The notes: generated by a model not told the origin, from the sequence alone. A DNA stretch of 35,034 bases from Ignavibacteriales bacterium (GCA_016194505.1 JACQBK010000003.1:1-35034), one strand, 5' to 3'; positions 15,005-23,821 are shown, counted from the stretch's first letter. Translations and numbers: made by a program.

Positions 15005-16074
15005 ACTACCTTGCCGCCAAAGAAAACAACAAAAGGAAGAAGGAGAATATATATCGTATAGTACAGCTCAAACCAATAGAAGTATTTGAGAAGATCGGTT
15101 CGTTTGAGCCGTTGAAGCACTTTGAAGAGAAAAACGTAATCTGCTATCAGTTTTATAAAGAGCGCGGTGAGCGCATAGACAAAATTTCCCAAAAGAAATG
15201 TGAAAAGAGTAAAACCGTGTGTGCTAAACCCAATGACCATGATCAGGAACCCGCTGAGTTTCATGTCCAACCCGCCTTTACCCCAACGATGTTTTTGCCG
15301 CACCAGCTCTTTTAACGTTTGGCAAGGTTTGCTGAGAACGAGAACGTTGGGGTCAATGGGGTAGAGGTAATCCCATTTTCGAGTTTTGACGATAGATTGA
15401 AAAAGCATGAAATCCTCGGTGACGCTGAACGGGATTTTTTTGTACCCTCCAACTTCCCCATAGGCTGATTTTCTGAATGAAAGATTATTGCCAATGGTGC
15501 TCAACGGATTATGCATGGAGACAGTTGCCGAAGCAAGCCCCAACAGATAAGCCCAATCGAGCGATTGCATGCCTTCAAAGTTGCTCGAAGCCTTTTGCAG
15601 AGTCATCCCTCCCACGATACCGACAGATGGCGTATATCGCTTGGCGGTATGTTCAATCCACGTAGGGGGCACCGTGCAGTCGGCATCGGTAATAAGAATA
15701 ATCTCGCCGCGCGCTTTTTCAATGCCTTGATTGAGCGCGTTCGTTTTTCCGCGTAACATGGGGTCTTCTTGCGCAACGAACGTAATAAAATTTTCGAATC
15801 GCCGAACAAAGCTTTGGCAAATCTCTCCGGTTCGGTCGGTTGAGTTATCATTAACGAGGATAACTTCAAACTTGTCTTTTGGATAAGTTTGTTGTAACAC
15901 TGATTCTAAACAATCGGCAATATTTTGTTCTTCATTGCGCGCAGCGATGACCACAGAAACAAAAGGCACTTGGTCGTTTGTACCGTGATCACGGATGCGG
16001 TACAAACCGATGAGAAAAATTACGACCTGAATGACATACAAGATAATGAAAATCTGGAGATTCAGTTCAAGCAT
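14983..16074 (-). CDS. Membrane-associated GT2 glycosyltransferase (cellulose synthase/BcsA-like layout)
   Basis: This 363-residue protein has an N-terminal membrane helix (residues 6-26), a GT2 catalytic domain and three C-terminal helices. Catalytic motifs are FVSVVIAARNEE (38-49), VNDNSTD (74-80), the metal-binding DAD (130-132), TED (219-221, catalytic base) and QKHRW (260-264), the acceptor motif of processive or NodC-like enzymes. Nucleotide-sugar transfer would take place at the cytoplasmic face of the inner membrane. Its ATG overlaps the deacetylase stop by 13 bases and its stop lies inside the PHP gene. It is one of three related GT2 proteins in the cluster (the others begin at 17824 and 19931) that are clearly paralogous in layout but divergent in sequence, so each probably handles a different step. 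Confidence 0.85.
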   Translation of the reverse strand: MLELNLQIFIILYVIQVVIFLIGLYRIRDHGTNDQVPFVSVVIAARNEEQNIADCLESVLQQTYPKDKFEVILVNDNSTDRTGEICQSFVRRFENFITFVAQEDPMLRGKTNALNQGIEKARGEIILITDADCTVPPTWIEHTAKRYTPSVGIVGGMTLQKASSNFEGMQSLDWAYLLGLASATVSMHNPLSTIGNNLSFRKSAYGEVGGYKKIPFSVTEDFMLFQSIVKTRKWDYLYPIDPNVLVLSKPCQTLKELVRQKHRWGKGGLDMKLSGFLIMVIGFSTHGFTLFTFLLGNFVYALTALFIKLIADYVFLFKVLQRLKRTDLLKYFYWFELYYTIYILLLPFVVFFGGKVVWKGRSY

Positions 16075-16721
16075 GAGGATGAGAGAGGTTCAAAGTGAAA
16101 GCCGCGTTGTATCAAACCATCAATAACCATCGGTACAAGGCTGGTGATCTTTGATTCGGTAAGGTGATTGTCGTGGAACAGCAGTATGGACCCCGCTTTA
16201 GCCTTTGAAACGACTTTTGGGGCAATGGTTTCGTTGGGCAAGTTTTTAAAGTCGAGAGAATCTATGCTCCACAGAACAACTTGCTGTTGAGAAGATTTCG
16301 CCGCCTTCAGGGTCGTATAGTCAAAGTAGCCGTACGGCGGACGAAAGAACTCCGGCGCTTTTCCGGTAATTTTTTGAATACTATCGCTCGTTTTCTGAAT
16401 CTCTTCCACTTGAAAATTCTTTGACCGAAAAAACATCGAAGGATGGTTGTACGTGTGGTTGCCTATGGTATGCCCGTCTCCAAGAATTTGCAGAACGATA
16501 TCCGGATACTGTTGAACATTTTTTCCGATGAGGAAAAATGTCGCTTTCATGCCCCGGTTTTTTAAGATATCCAAAGCTTTTGGAGTTGCGAGAGGATGTG
16601 GTCCGTCATCAAATGTTAGATGAATTGCAGGCCGGTGCGTTTCCCAAAGGATAGATGGGAAGAGGGCTTTGCCCACAGAGGCGTTGATGAGATTCATCTG
16701 CTCAATACTCTGTCTTTCCAA
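16062..16721 (-). CDS. Polysaccharide deacetylase (CE4, NodB homology)
   Basis: The 219-residue product holds all five NodB-homology motifs: TFDDGPHP (36-43, catalytic Asp38 and metal Asp39), GNHTYNHP (87-94, metal His89 and His93), RPPYG (127-131), WSIDSLDF (151-158) and LLFHD (180-184, catalytic His183). CE4 enzymes remove N-acetyl groups from chitin-like or peptidoglycan GlcNAc. No signal peptide or membrane helix is apparent, so unlike many relatives it may act in the cytoplasm on a lipid-linked sugar, as GlcNAc-PI-type deacetylases do. It overlaps the GT2 genes on both sides (28 and 13 bases), which argues that it modifies the product of these glycosyltransferases. Catalytic class is nearly certain; substrate inferred. 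Confidence 0.88.
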   Translation of the reverse strand: MERQSIEQMNLINASVGKALFPSILWETHRPAIHLTFDDGPHPLATPKALDILKNRGMKATFFLIGKNVQQYPDIVLQILGDGHTIGNHTYNHPSMFFRSKNFQVEEIQKTSDSIQKITGKAPEFFRPPYGYFDYTTLKAAKSSQQQVVLWSIDSLDFKNLPNETIAPKVVSKAKAGSILLFHDNHLTESKITSLVPMVIDGLIQRGFHFEPLSSSCLN

Positions 16722-17824
16722 CGAAGTGAAACAATTTGTCCGATACCTGCCGCGAACACAATATACGGAACATGCAAAAGCTCTGCAATGGCAAAGTGGA
16801 CAGGTGAGACGTTCTCGTTGAGCAAACGTGCCCCAAAGGTGAGAGTTTGAAAATCAATTACCATTTTTGCGAAGAAAATTGCCGCAACGGCAAACCGCAC
16901 CTCGGGTTGAAAAAGTGAAATGAGAGCGACTGTTAAAAAAACGACAAAAAATACATACAACAAAATCAGTTTCAATAAAATAGATTTGTCCTCGTAGTGT
17001 CCGCGCTTTGCCGCCCATCGCACTCTCTGGTTCCAAAATTCGAAGAGAGAGGCGCTCGAGTTGGTAACAACTTTTGCATCCGCGCCGGCATTGAACGCAA
17101 TACTGCCGATGTTTCTCGTTGAGATTCTTTGCATGAGCGTTTCATCATCACAGGAGGTTGAAGCTTCTCCATAGCCGTTTACCTCGGCAAATGCGGATTT
17201 TCTGTACGCGATGTTTGCTCCATTGCAAATTATTGGCGTGCCAGCGCCAATGAGTCCTGCCCCTGTTGTGATAAGTCCGAGGAATTCCAATCCTTGGATT
17301 TTCGCGAAAAATGTTGTTCCCGGCTTCTCAGTGACTGGTCCCGCAACAAATGCAACCTGAGGTTCAAAGGATTGCACCATCGAGCTAATCCATTTCGAAG
17401 GGACGACGCAATCTGCATCGGTGCAAAGGATAATCTCTCCTTGAGAATTCTTAATACCGTAGGCGATGGCAGTCGGCTTTCCTGTTCCATTGTTCGGATG
17501 ATGCAACGACAATACTTTTACGGATGGTTGCGCTTGTTTCGTGGAAAACGCTTGCGCAACTTCGATGGTGCGATCGGTGGAATGGTCATCAACGATGATA
17601 ATCTCGTACAGGTCTTTTGGATAATCTTGTCCTACAATTGAAGCTAAACATTCAGCGATGGTTGGCTCTTCATTTCTTGCGGCAATGATCACGCTGACAA
17701 AAGGGCGGTCTGCCGAGGACGCTGAGGGTTTGAGCTCTCTTAATCCTTTCATGACAGTGAGCAGAAAGAAAAAATAATAGCCGAAGCCAGCCAACAGGAG
17801 AGTGATGCTTATGAGAGAAATCAT
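16694..17824 (-). CDS. Membrane-associated GT2 glycosyltransferase
   Basis: This 376-residue protein has an N-terminal membrane helix (3-25), a GT2 domain and C-terminal helices. Motifs are FVSVIIAARNEE (42-53), VDDHSTD (78-84), DAD (136-138), CDDE (225-228) in place of the usual TED, and QRVRW (266-270). The changed base motif (D-D-E) is shared in type with the paralogue at 18777-19931 (GDDD) and differs from the TED of the one at 14983-16074. It starts with an ATGA overlap on the flippase-like gene and ends inside the deacetylase gene. It is likely to extend a lipid-linked oligosaccharide at the inner membrane. The donor sugar cannot be predicted. Confidence 0.85.
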   Translation of the reverse strand: MISLISITLLLAGFGYYFFFLLTVMKGLRELKPSASSADRPFVSVIIAARNEEPTIAECLASIVGQDYPKDLYEIIIVDDHSTDRTIEVAQAFSTKQAQPSVKVLSLHHPNNGTGKPTAIAYGIKNSQGEIILCTDADCVVPSKWISSMVQSFEPQVAFVAGPVTEKPGTTFFAKIQGLEFLGLITTGAGLIGAGTPIICNGANIAYRKSAFAEVNGYGEASTSCDDETLMQRISTRNIGSIAFNAGADAKVVTNSSASLFEFWNQRVRWAAKRGHYEDKSILLKLILLYVFFVVFLTVALISLFQPEVRFAVAAIFFAKMVIDFQTLTFGARLLNENVSPVHFAIAELLHVPYIVFAAGIGQIVSLRWKDRVLSR

Positions 17825-18801
17825 GATTGCCCGCGCGAGATTTTAAGCTTAGGCAAAAAGAAAAGTCCTATAAACGCAGGAATAATCATGTTGATAATAA
17901 AAAGCAAAAACGCCGCATTGAGCGCAGTCGTTTCGGGGATGCCGATACGGGAAAAAAAATACACGGAGCTTGCCTCGCGGATGCCCAGATCGCCAAAAGA
18001 AATCGGCAGCAGCGCTTTCGAAAACATCATAGCGGCATAACCGAGAAATGCCTGTCCGGCGTCAGTAGGCGAAAACGCATTTAACAACAAAAATAGTTGC
18101 AACCAAATAACAGCGTAGAACGCGACTGTTATGACGAAGGAATACAGTAAATCTTTCGAATGAAACTTGCTCAATGTTTGCAAGAAATCTTCCGTCCACT
18201 CATGTTTTATGATACGAAAGGGTATTTTTTCGACTATCTGCTTTAACAAAACAGGACGAAAAAAAAGGATGAGAAAAATAAGTGAGCCGCCAACCGATAT
18301 ACTTACTTGCTCCCACAACGGAGGAGAAAAGAGAAACACAAAACTAACAATTCCTCCCATGCCCATGACGAGAAACATCTGCAATTTATCTATGAGCGTG
18401 AAACCAATAATCTGCGCTGAAAACGCACCGGTGTGTCGCAAAGCCCGCCCGCCAAGTTCCCCAACCTGACCCGGCGTAAAGGAGCCAAGCGTAATTCCAA
18501 AAAGCAATGAGGTCGCGGCTTGCTTCAGGGTAACGGTAGCATCCGCCAAGCGAAGAAAATAATGCCACTTAGCAATTTGGATTCCAACATTCGTTCCCAA
18601 TAAGAGCACCGCGAAAAAAACATACTCGAACCGAGCCTGCGCAAATGTTTTTATGACATTGGAAAAGCTTACCAAGTTCAACACCAGCACAAGCAGGACA
18701 ATGCCAAGAAGAATCCTTCCGGTAAAAAGAACTTTACCCCAAATGTTACTTGGCATGCGTTGTGTGGCGTGTGGATTTAAGTTTTCTGTCCTTGTTTCCA
18801 T
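17821..18801 (-). CDS. Flippase-like membrane protein of the lysylphosphatidylglycerol synthase TM / UPF0104 family
   Basis: This 326-residue protein has about eight membrane helices. Conserved marks of the LPG-synthase TM/AglD-type family are present: SLLFGITLGSFTPGQVGE (an F-x-P-G-x-x-G-E motif), GFTLIDKLQMF, and near the end ALLPISFGDLGIREAS (P-x-x-x-G-x-x-G-x-R-E-A). Stand-alone members lack the cytoplasmic acyl/aminoacyltransferase domain of MprF and are often found beside GT2 glycosyltransferases, where a lipid or lipid-glycan translocation role is proposed. That context holds here: it overlaps GT2 genes at both ends (25 and 4 bases). A lipid-linked glycan made by the neighbours and flipped by this protein is the simplest model, but it is inference. 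Confidence 0.75.
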   Translation of the reverse strand: METRTENLNPHATQRMPSNIWGKVLFTGRILLGIVLLVLVLNLVSFSNVIKTFAQARFEYVFFAVLLLGTNVGIQIAKWHYFLRLADATVTLKQAATSLLFGITLGSFTPGQVGELGGRALRHTGAFSAQIIGFTLIDKLQMFLVMGMGGIVSFVFLFSPPLWEQVSISVGGSLIFLILFFRPVLLKQIVEKIPFRIIKHEWTEDFLQTLSKFHSKDLLYSFVITVAFYAVIWLQLFLLLNAFSPTDAGQAFLGYAAMMFSKALLPISFGDLGIREASSVYFFSRIGIPETTALNAAFLLFIINMIIPAFIGLFFLPKLKISRGQS

Positions 18802-19931
18802 TCAAATTTTTTTATAAACCCAAGCGGTCCAATAAGCGTGTTATAAAAGATGTAAATAATTTCCATCAAAAGGAAGGAAGCGGTGAAACGAGTCTGCCTA
18901 AATGTCGAACCTGCACTGAACAACAATAATATGTCAACTACTATTTTTGCGAGAAAGCCCCATAACAAATAAACATACTGGTCGAAAAAAAGACCAATGA
19001 TCCATCCAGCCAACAATAAAAGATTTGAAGAATGAAACAGGAAGAAAAACAGCTTCATCGGTAACGAAAAGAATTTTCCCGCGGAAAAATGTCGAATGCG
19101 CTGTTGAAGAAACTGCGAAAACGTTGCCGGCGGAGCTGTACGGACAAAGCTTTCCGGCGATGCAACATATCGCATATCCCATGATGTTTCACGCCGCACA
19201 AGCTGAAGAAAAAGATCATCGTCCCCGCTGACGGACTGTTTTATTTTTTCAAATCCCCCTACTTCTTCGTACACAGTTTTGCGATATGCGAGAGTGCGAC
19301 CGGTGCAAAGCCATCCTTTGTTCCAGCCTATTGCGCCTGCAGACCAAACCGCCCCTTTGAATTCTTCATATTCTATAAATTTGAGAAATAACTCTTCCGA
19401 CAAAGTCGTTTTATGAGGTTCGGTCCACAGCAGCGTTCTATCATAAGGAGAGTAACCTGCTACCAATCCGACATCTGGTCCAAACGCTGCGACTAATTCT
19501 TCTACCCAGTTCACCGTGGGGATGCAATCTGCGTCTGTGAAACAGAAAATTTCTCCCTTGCTCGCGGCTATACCTTTTGCCAAAGCGTTCTTCTTGGAGG
19601 GCATGTCTCCATCAAGGGAATCAATATCAATGAGGCGGAGATTGGGATGTGCTTGTTGATAAGAACGAACTATTGATGCGGTAGTATCGGTCGAGCGGTC
19701 ATTGACAATAATAATCTCATACGAAGGATAACGTTGTCGGGTCAGCTGCTCAAGCAGCCTACCGATTGCTTGCTCTTCATTTCGCGCGGCGACAATGATT
19801 GAGACGAAAGGTTTTTCTGCGGATTTCTCAAATTTAATTTTGCGCAAACCAACGGCAAGTAAAATGATTACAACGCAGTAATACGCTGTGACAAGTAAAA
19901 AGAGGGCAAACAAAGGATCGGTAAGTTGCAT
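18777..19931 (-). CDS. Membrane-associated GT2 glycosyltransferase, first gene of cluster
   Basis: This 384-residue protein has an N-terminal membrane helix (7-28), a GT2 domain and three C-terminal helices. Motifs are FVSIIVAARNEE (42-53), VNDRSTD (76-82), DAD (133-135), GDDD (236-239) and QQRIRH (276-281), in which the usual final Trp of QxxRW is His. That replacement, with a 40-residue insertion around LLWTEPHKTTLSEE, separates it from the two other GT2 paralogues. It appears to be the promoter-proximal gene of the six-gene minus-strand cluster; the 283-bp gap upstream contains a dispersed repeat and no convincing promoter. The start ATG at 19931 is the only reasonable one, placing the membrane helix at the N-terminus. 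Confidence 0.85.
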   Translation of the reverse strand: MQLTDPLFALFLLVTAYYCVVIILLAVGLRKIKFEKSAEKPFVSIIVAARNEEQAIGRLLEQLTRQRYPSYEIIIVNDRSTDTTASIVRSYQQAHPNLRLIDIDSLDGDMPSKKNALAKGIAASKGEIFCFTDADCIPTVNWVEELVAAFGPDVGLVAGYSPYDRTLLWTEPHKTTLSEELFLKFIEYEEFKGAVWSAGAIGWNKGWLCTGRTLAYRKTVYEEVGGFEKIKQSVSGDDDLFLQLVRRETSWDMRYVASPESFVRTAPPATFSQFLQQRIRHFSAGKFFSLPMKLFFFLFHSSNLLLLAGWIIGLFFDQYVYLLWGFLAKIVVDILLLFSAGSTFRQTRFTASFLLMEIIYIFYNTLIGPLGFIKKFEWKQGQKT

Positions 19932-20049
19932 TATTAGATAATCGTGAAATAAGACCTCTTTTTCAAATTGTTTTCATTGAAACTTCTCACTTTATCATCT
20001 ATATTTTGAGGTATTTAATACTTGAGACTTCTGAAATATTCCAAGTTTA

Positions 20050-20136
20050 GTCACCCCGAGCGGAGTCGAGGGGCGAATTTAATTCAAAAACACGGTTCGA
20101 CTCCCTGCCCGACGGCAGGCGGGCGCTCACCGTGAC
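20050..20136. repeat. Dispersed fold-back repeat between divergent genes
   Basis: The left arm GTCACCCCGAGCGGAGTCGA and right arm (GGTTCGACTC ... GCTCACCGTGAC) form an imperfect stem. A second palindrome, sharing a 22-mer with 33594-33615, sits inside the right arm (20104-20125). The gap 19932-20214 holds no gene; this element fills its centre. Confidence 0.7.
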
Positions 20137-20214
20137 AGTAAATTTTATTTTTCAGAGGTCTCTACTTTTAAAAGACAGCAAAACAAGTAATTACACCTTC
20201 TTCGACAAATAACC

Positions 20215-20850
20215 ATGCAATCAATTGTTATAGGGATAGCAGGGGGAACCGGTTCGGGCAAAACCACCGTTACCAATAAAATTCTTGAATCGTTGGATAC
20301 AACCAGAGTGGTTGTCATCCAACACGATTCGTATTACAAAGATATTTCGGTGCATCATGGCTTAACGCCGGATAAAATCAATTTTGACCATCCCGATTCT
20401 CTTGAGACAGAGCTATTAATTCAGCACATCAAAGAATTGAAGTCCGGGCGCGCGGTTGACCAGCCGATCTATAATTTTACAACTCATAAACGAATGCCGG
20501 AAACGAATCGCCTCGAACCTAAGGAAATTATTATTATTGACGGCATTCTCATCTTCGTTGATAAAGCGTTGCGCGATTTAATGGATATTAAAATTTTTCT
20601 TGATACCGATGCTGACGAGAGGCTCATCCGGAGAATCCGCCGGGATATTTTGGAACGAGGCCGTTCCGTAGATTCGGTTATGACTCAATACATGAGCACT
20701 GTTAAGCCGATGCATCTCGAATTTGTCGAGCCGAGCAAGCACTGGGCGGATATAATTATTCCGCGTGGCGCCGAAAACGCCGTAGCGATTGACATGGTAG
20801 TGACAAAAGTGAAATCAATGTTCAGACAAAAAGTTGAAGGGTTAGTTTGA
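20215..20850 (+). CDS. udk: Uridine kinase
   Basis: The 211-residue product carries the P-loop GGTGSGKT (10-17) directly after IVIGIA, then QHDSYYKD (the uridine-binding/catalytic Asp region), NFDHPDSLET, RAVDQPIYNFTTHKR, and IIIIDGILIF (Walker B-like), with the lid RRIRRDILERGRS. Length and motif order match bacterial Udk. It phosphorylates uridine and cytidine to UMP and CMP in pyrimidine salvage, in the cytoplasm. It stands alone on the plus strand, with a repeat-filled gap on each side and no obvious partner gene. The ATG at 20215 begins immediately before the first beta strand. The assignment is firm. Confidence 0.93.
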   Translation: MQSIVIGIAGGTGSGKTTVTNKILESLDTTRVVVIQHDSYYKDISVHHGLTPDKINFDHPDSLETELLIQHIKELKSGRAVDQPIYNFTTHKRMPETNRLEPKEIIIIDGILIFVDKALRDLMDIKIFLDTDADERLIRRIRRDILERGRSVDSVMTQYMSTVKPMHLEFVEPSKHWADIIIPRGAENAVAIDMVVTKVKSMFRQKVEGLV

Positions 20851-20881
20851 GCCAACTGAGGCGACGGTAATCTTAACGCGT

Positions 20882-20936
20882 ATGTGCGACGCATATTTTA
20901 AATTTTTTGTAGGGGCTTGATTAATCAAGCCCCTAC
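20882..20936. repeat. Dispersed repeat ending in a 28-bp perfect palindrome
   Basis: ATGTGCGACGCATAT is followed by an AT-rich stretch and a perfect palindrome at 20909-20936 whose arm is GTAGGGGCTTGATT. A truncated reverse-oriented copy is at 31751-31786. It may act as a transcript end for udk by forming a stem, but no T-tract follows on the plus strand. Confidence 0.75.
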
Positions 20937-21180
20937 GTTGATGGTTTGGAAGGGCCTATGTCATGACAGCATCAAATTCCTCCGAAGCGGTCACGCCTGC
21001 CTGTTGGCGAAGAGGAAATAGTCCATGACCGCCGTGTCCACCTCTTTTATGGATGCGACCGAAGAGCCCAGTTTTCTTGACTATCCTGCGAAAAAAAGGT
21101 ATCTTTTAATGAGAATGCTTAATATTTATTGAGTTTGCAGTAATTCCGTCAATTTTTCTTTCACTATAAAATACCGAACC
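20937..21180. other. Intergenic region upstream of the M16 peptidase gene; nothing firm seen
   Basis: No promoter or RNA structure could be supported. A 35-codon ATG frame (21025-21132) is present, in phase with but stopped ahead of the peptidase; it has no ribosome binding site and no recognisable sequence, so I do not call it a gene. A loose CGGTCA...TGACCG pair occurs at about 20989-21034. Confidence 0.4.
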
Positions 21181-22536
21181 TTGACTCTACGACATCGCAT
21201 AGTAAAATCATCTCCTAAAACTTCTGCCCGTCACTCAGGCAAATTACAATCCATTTATAAAAAAACTGTGTTGCCGAATGGATTGCGTATCGTGTCTGAA
21301 GAAATTCCTCACGTCCGCTCGGTCTCTGTTGGAATTTGGCTGGACACTGGTTCCCGGGATGAACATGAATCGAACAACGGTATTTCCCATTTCATCGAGC
21401 ACATGGTGTTTAAGGGCACAAAACACCGCACTGTAAGGGAAATCGCTCAAAGTATTGAATCGGTGGGTGGTTATCTTAACGCATTCACGAGCAAGGAGCA
21501 TACCTGTTATTATGCCCGCGTCCTTGATGAATACACGGAGTTGGCAGTTGATGTTCTGTACGATTTGATTCAATACCCGACCTTCCCCGAAAAAGACCTT
21601 GAAAAAGAAAAAGGAGTAGTGATTGAGGAATTAAAGAACGCCGAAGATGACCCGGACGATATTATCCATGATTATTTCGATAAGTCATTGTTCGGAACTC
21701 ATCCTCTTGGGTTCCCGGTCATCGGTACTGAAGCGAACCTGCGTTCTTTCGAAAGAAAGGATTTGAAGTCGTACCTGCAACAACACTATATTCCATCCAA
21801 TATGGTAGTTGCAGCGGCAGGGAACATTCAGCATAAAGACCTCGTTGAGTTTGTCAAAAAATATTTGAATAAGCCCTCTCCTCGTTCGAAGAATGGCATA
21901 TCGAAGCGAGCAAAGCCCCGCCTGTTGACTGCTGAGAAAAGCGAGTTCAAAAAGCCAATTCAACAAGCACATATTTGTATCGGAACGCAGTCCTACAGCA
22001 TTAAAAACAAACATCGCTATCCGCTTCTTACCCTCAACACGTTGTTAGGTGATGGCATGAGCTCGCGCCTCTTCCAAAATATTCGGGAGAAGTACGGCTT
22101 CGCATACTCCGTTTATAGTTATACGAATATGATGAGCGATTCGGGCGTATTCGGTGTTTATATAGGAACAGATAAGTTGCATGTTGATGCTTCCATCGAG
22201 CTGATAAAAAAAGAATTAAGAAATGTGCAGGCAAAGCCTATTTCAAAAGTCGAGCTGAATCGAACGAAGGCACAATTGAAGGGGAGCATGATGTTGAGCC
22301 TTGAAAGTATCCCCAGTCGTATGATGCGGTTGGGGAGTTCCGAGTTGTATTTCAACGAATTAAACCCCATTGACAGCATTATCAAGCAAATTGATGCGGT
22401 AACACAGGATGATGTTCAAGCCGTGGCGAACGAGTTATTTGTCGAGGACAAGCTTTCGACAATAATTTTCCAACCCGATACGCCGAAGGATCAAACGTCT
22501 ATTGGTCCGATTTCTGTTGCCGCCCGCAAAGCTTGA
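21181..22536 (+). CDS. M16-family zinc peptidase (processing-protease/YmxG-like)
   Basis: The product has 451 residues, the size of single-unit bacterial M16B enzymes. The inverted zinc motif HFIEH (70-74) and the distal Glu150 (in VVIEELKNAEDDPDD), 76 residues later, complete the site. The C-terminal half has the partner-fold motif GLxxRLFQN-like GDGMSSRLFQNIREKYGFAYSV. The start is uncertain: no in-frame ATG lies between the upstream stop at 21130 and the conserved region, so a TTG at 21181 is used, giving a basic 25-residue lead. A signal peptide is absent, so it is probably cytoplasmic. It is followed at 19 bp by an aminotransferase gene, and then by nuoG; these may be co-transcribed. The substrate is unknown; peptide clearance is usual for the family. 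Confidence 0.85.
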   Translation: MTLRHRIVKSSPKTSARHSGKLQSIYKKTVLPNGLRIVSEEIPHVRSVSVGIWLDTGSRDEHESNNGISHFIEHMVFKGTKHRTVREIAQSIESVGGYLNAFTSKEHTCYYARVLDEYTELAVDVLYDLIQYPTFPEKDLEKEKGVVIEELKNAEDDPDDIIHDYFDKSLFGTHPLGFPVIGTEANLRSFERKDLKSYLQQHYIPSNMVVAAAGNIQHKDLVEFVKKYLNKPSPRSKNGISKRAKPRLLTAEKSEFKKPIQQAHICIGTQSYSIKNKHRYPLLTLNTLLGDGMSSRLFQNIREKYGFAYSVYSYTNMMSDSGVFGVYIGTDKLHVDASIELIKKELRNVQAKPISKVELNRTKAQLKGSMMLSLESIPSRMMRLGSSELYFNELNPIDSIIKQIDAVTQDDVQAVANELFVEDKLSTIIFQPDTPKDQTSIGPISVAARKA

Positions 22537-22555
22537 TGAACATAAAGAGGAACGT

Positions 22556-23803
22556 ATGGCAAACGCATATAAAACCGAAGATGCAGCACTAGCGACGGAG
22601 GCAGGGGAGAAGCCGCGAATTTCTGCCCGTGCTGAAACCATGCAAGATTCTCCCATTCGGAAGCTTGCAGCGGCTGCTGAAGCGCGGAAAAAGAACGGCA
22701 TTAAAGTCTATCATCTCAATATTGGCCAACCTGATCTTCCCACCGCACCCATTGTCTTTGAAACGATTCAAAAGTTACAGCTTACGACGATTGCGTATGC
22801 ACCCTCCAATGGGTTGCCGGCGGCGCTTGCCGCTTGGAAGAAGTACTATGATCACATCGGGATTGAGTTAGACGAAAAAGAAATCATCATTACCACCGGC
22901 GGCTCAGAAGCGATTGTCTTTGCAATGTGCGCCATTTGCGATGCCGGAGATGAAATCCTTGTGTTCGAGCCATTCTACACCAATTACAATGGCTTTGCGT
23001 CATTGGCAAATGTAACATTACGCGCCATTTCACTTTCCATTGAAAACGGATTCCATCTTCCGCCTGCGGAGGAGATTGCCCGGCATATCACCCCGCGCAC
23101 GAAAGGAATTTTAATCTGCAATCCCGGCAATCCTACCGGAACGATTTATTCGAGAAGTGAAATGCAGAAGCTTGTGGATATTGTTAAAGAGCACAATTTG
23201 TTTCTCCTTTCGGATGAGGTGTACCGCGAATTTGCGTACGAAGGGGAGCTGTGCAGCGTTATGGATTTTCCGGAAATTCGTCAGCAGGCAATTTTATTGG
23301 ATAGCAGTTCGAAACGGTTTAACGTTTGCGGAGCGCGCATCGGTGTCCTCGCAAGCCATAACCCGGAGATCGTCCGCTCTGCGTTTCGGTTTGGCATGGC
23401 ACGTCTTTCCGTTGCTTCGATCGAACAGCTCGCACTCGTCCCGTTGTTAAATTCTCCCAAGACTTATACTCAACCGATTGCCGAAGAATTTCGCCACCGG
23501 CGAGATACTGTGTACGAAGGTCTAAAATCCATTCCGGGCGTAACGTTCTACAAACCGGAAGGCGCATTCTATATCGTCATCGGTCTTCCCGTAAAAGATG
23601 CCGAGCATTTTTCCAAATGGCTGATCGAAGAGTTTGAGTATAACAAAGAGACGGTTCTTCTCGCACCCGCGCAGGGATTTTACGCAACGCCGGGCAAAGG
23701 AACCAACGAAGTCCGGCTGGCTTTTATGCTGAAGATTGAGGATTTGCAAAAATCATTAGCGATTCTTAAAGCCGCCCTCGAAACTTATAATAAAAAGTTT
23801 TAA
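22556..23803 (+). CDS. PLP-dependent class I aminotransferase (aspartate aminotransferase-like)
   Basis: I start at ATG 22556, preceded by AGAGGA; a longer frame from 22502 would overlap the peptidase gene. The 415-residue protein shows the fold-type I order: IGQPD (56-60), YAPSNGLPAALAAW, TGGSEAI (114-120), NPGNPTGT (189-196), SDEVYREF (219-226, Asp220 binds the pyridine N), the SSSKRF Schiff-base Lys253, GARIG (259-263) and a C-terminal NEVRLAF with the carboxylate-binding Arg. This resembles the aspartate aminotransferase Ib/alanine transaminase subgroup, in cytoplasmic amino-acid metabolism. About 30 extra N-terminal residues precede the usual first helix, and MQDSPIRKL at residue 29 could be a shorter start. 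Amino-acid specificity cannot be fixed from sequence. Confidence 0.88.
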   Translation: MANAYKTEDAALATEAGEKPRISARAETMQDSPIRKLAAAAEARKKNGIKVYHLNIGQPDLPTAPIVFETIQKLQLTTIAYAPSNGLPAALAAWKKYYDHIGIELDEKEIIITTGGSEAIVFAMCAICDAGDEILVFEPFYTNYNGFASLANVTLRAISLSIENGFHLPPAEEIARHITPRTKGILICNPGNPTGTIYSRSEMQKLVDIVKEHNLFLLSDEVYREFAYEGELCSVMDFPEIRQQAILLDSSSKRFNVCGARIGVLASHNPEIVRSAFRFGMARLSVASIEQLALVPLLNSPKTYTQPIAEEFRHRRDTVYEGLKSIPGVTFYKPEGAFYIVIGLPVKDAEHFSKWLIEEFEYNKETVLLAPAQGFYATPGKGTNEVRLAFMLKIEDLQKSLAILKAALETYNKKF

Positions 23804-23821
23804 CATTGTTGAAGAGTCGAA

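Noticed and set aside
14929-15315. 128-codon plus-strand frame across the PHP/GT2 junction
   Set aside because: Antisense to two convincing genes; low complexity in Lys/Glu reflects the GT2 membrane-helix codons read backwards.
20909-20936. Perfect palindrome as the intrinsic terminator of udk
   Set aside because: No T-tract follows on the plus strand, and a second partial copy elsewhere identifies it as a dispersed repeat.
21025-21132. 35-codon ATG frame upstream of the M16 peptidase
   Set aside because: No ribosome binding site, no recognisable sequence, and the region overlaps repeat-like DNA.
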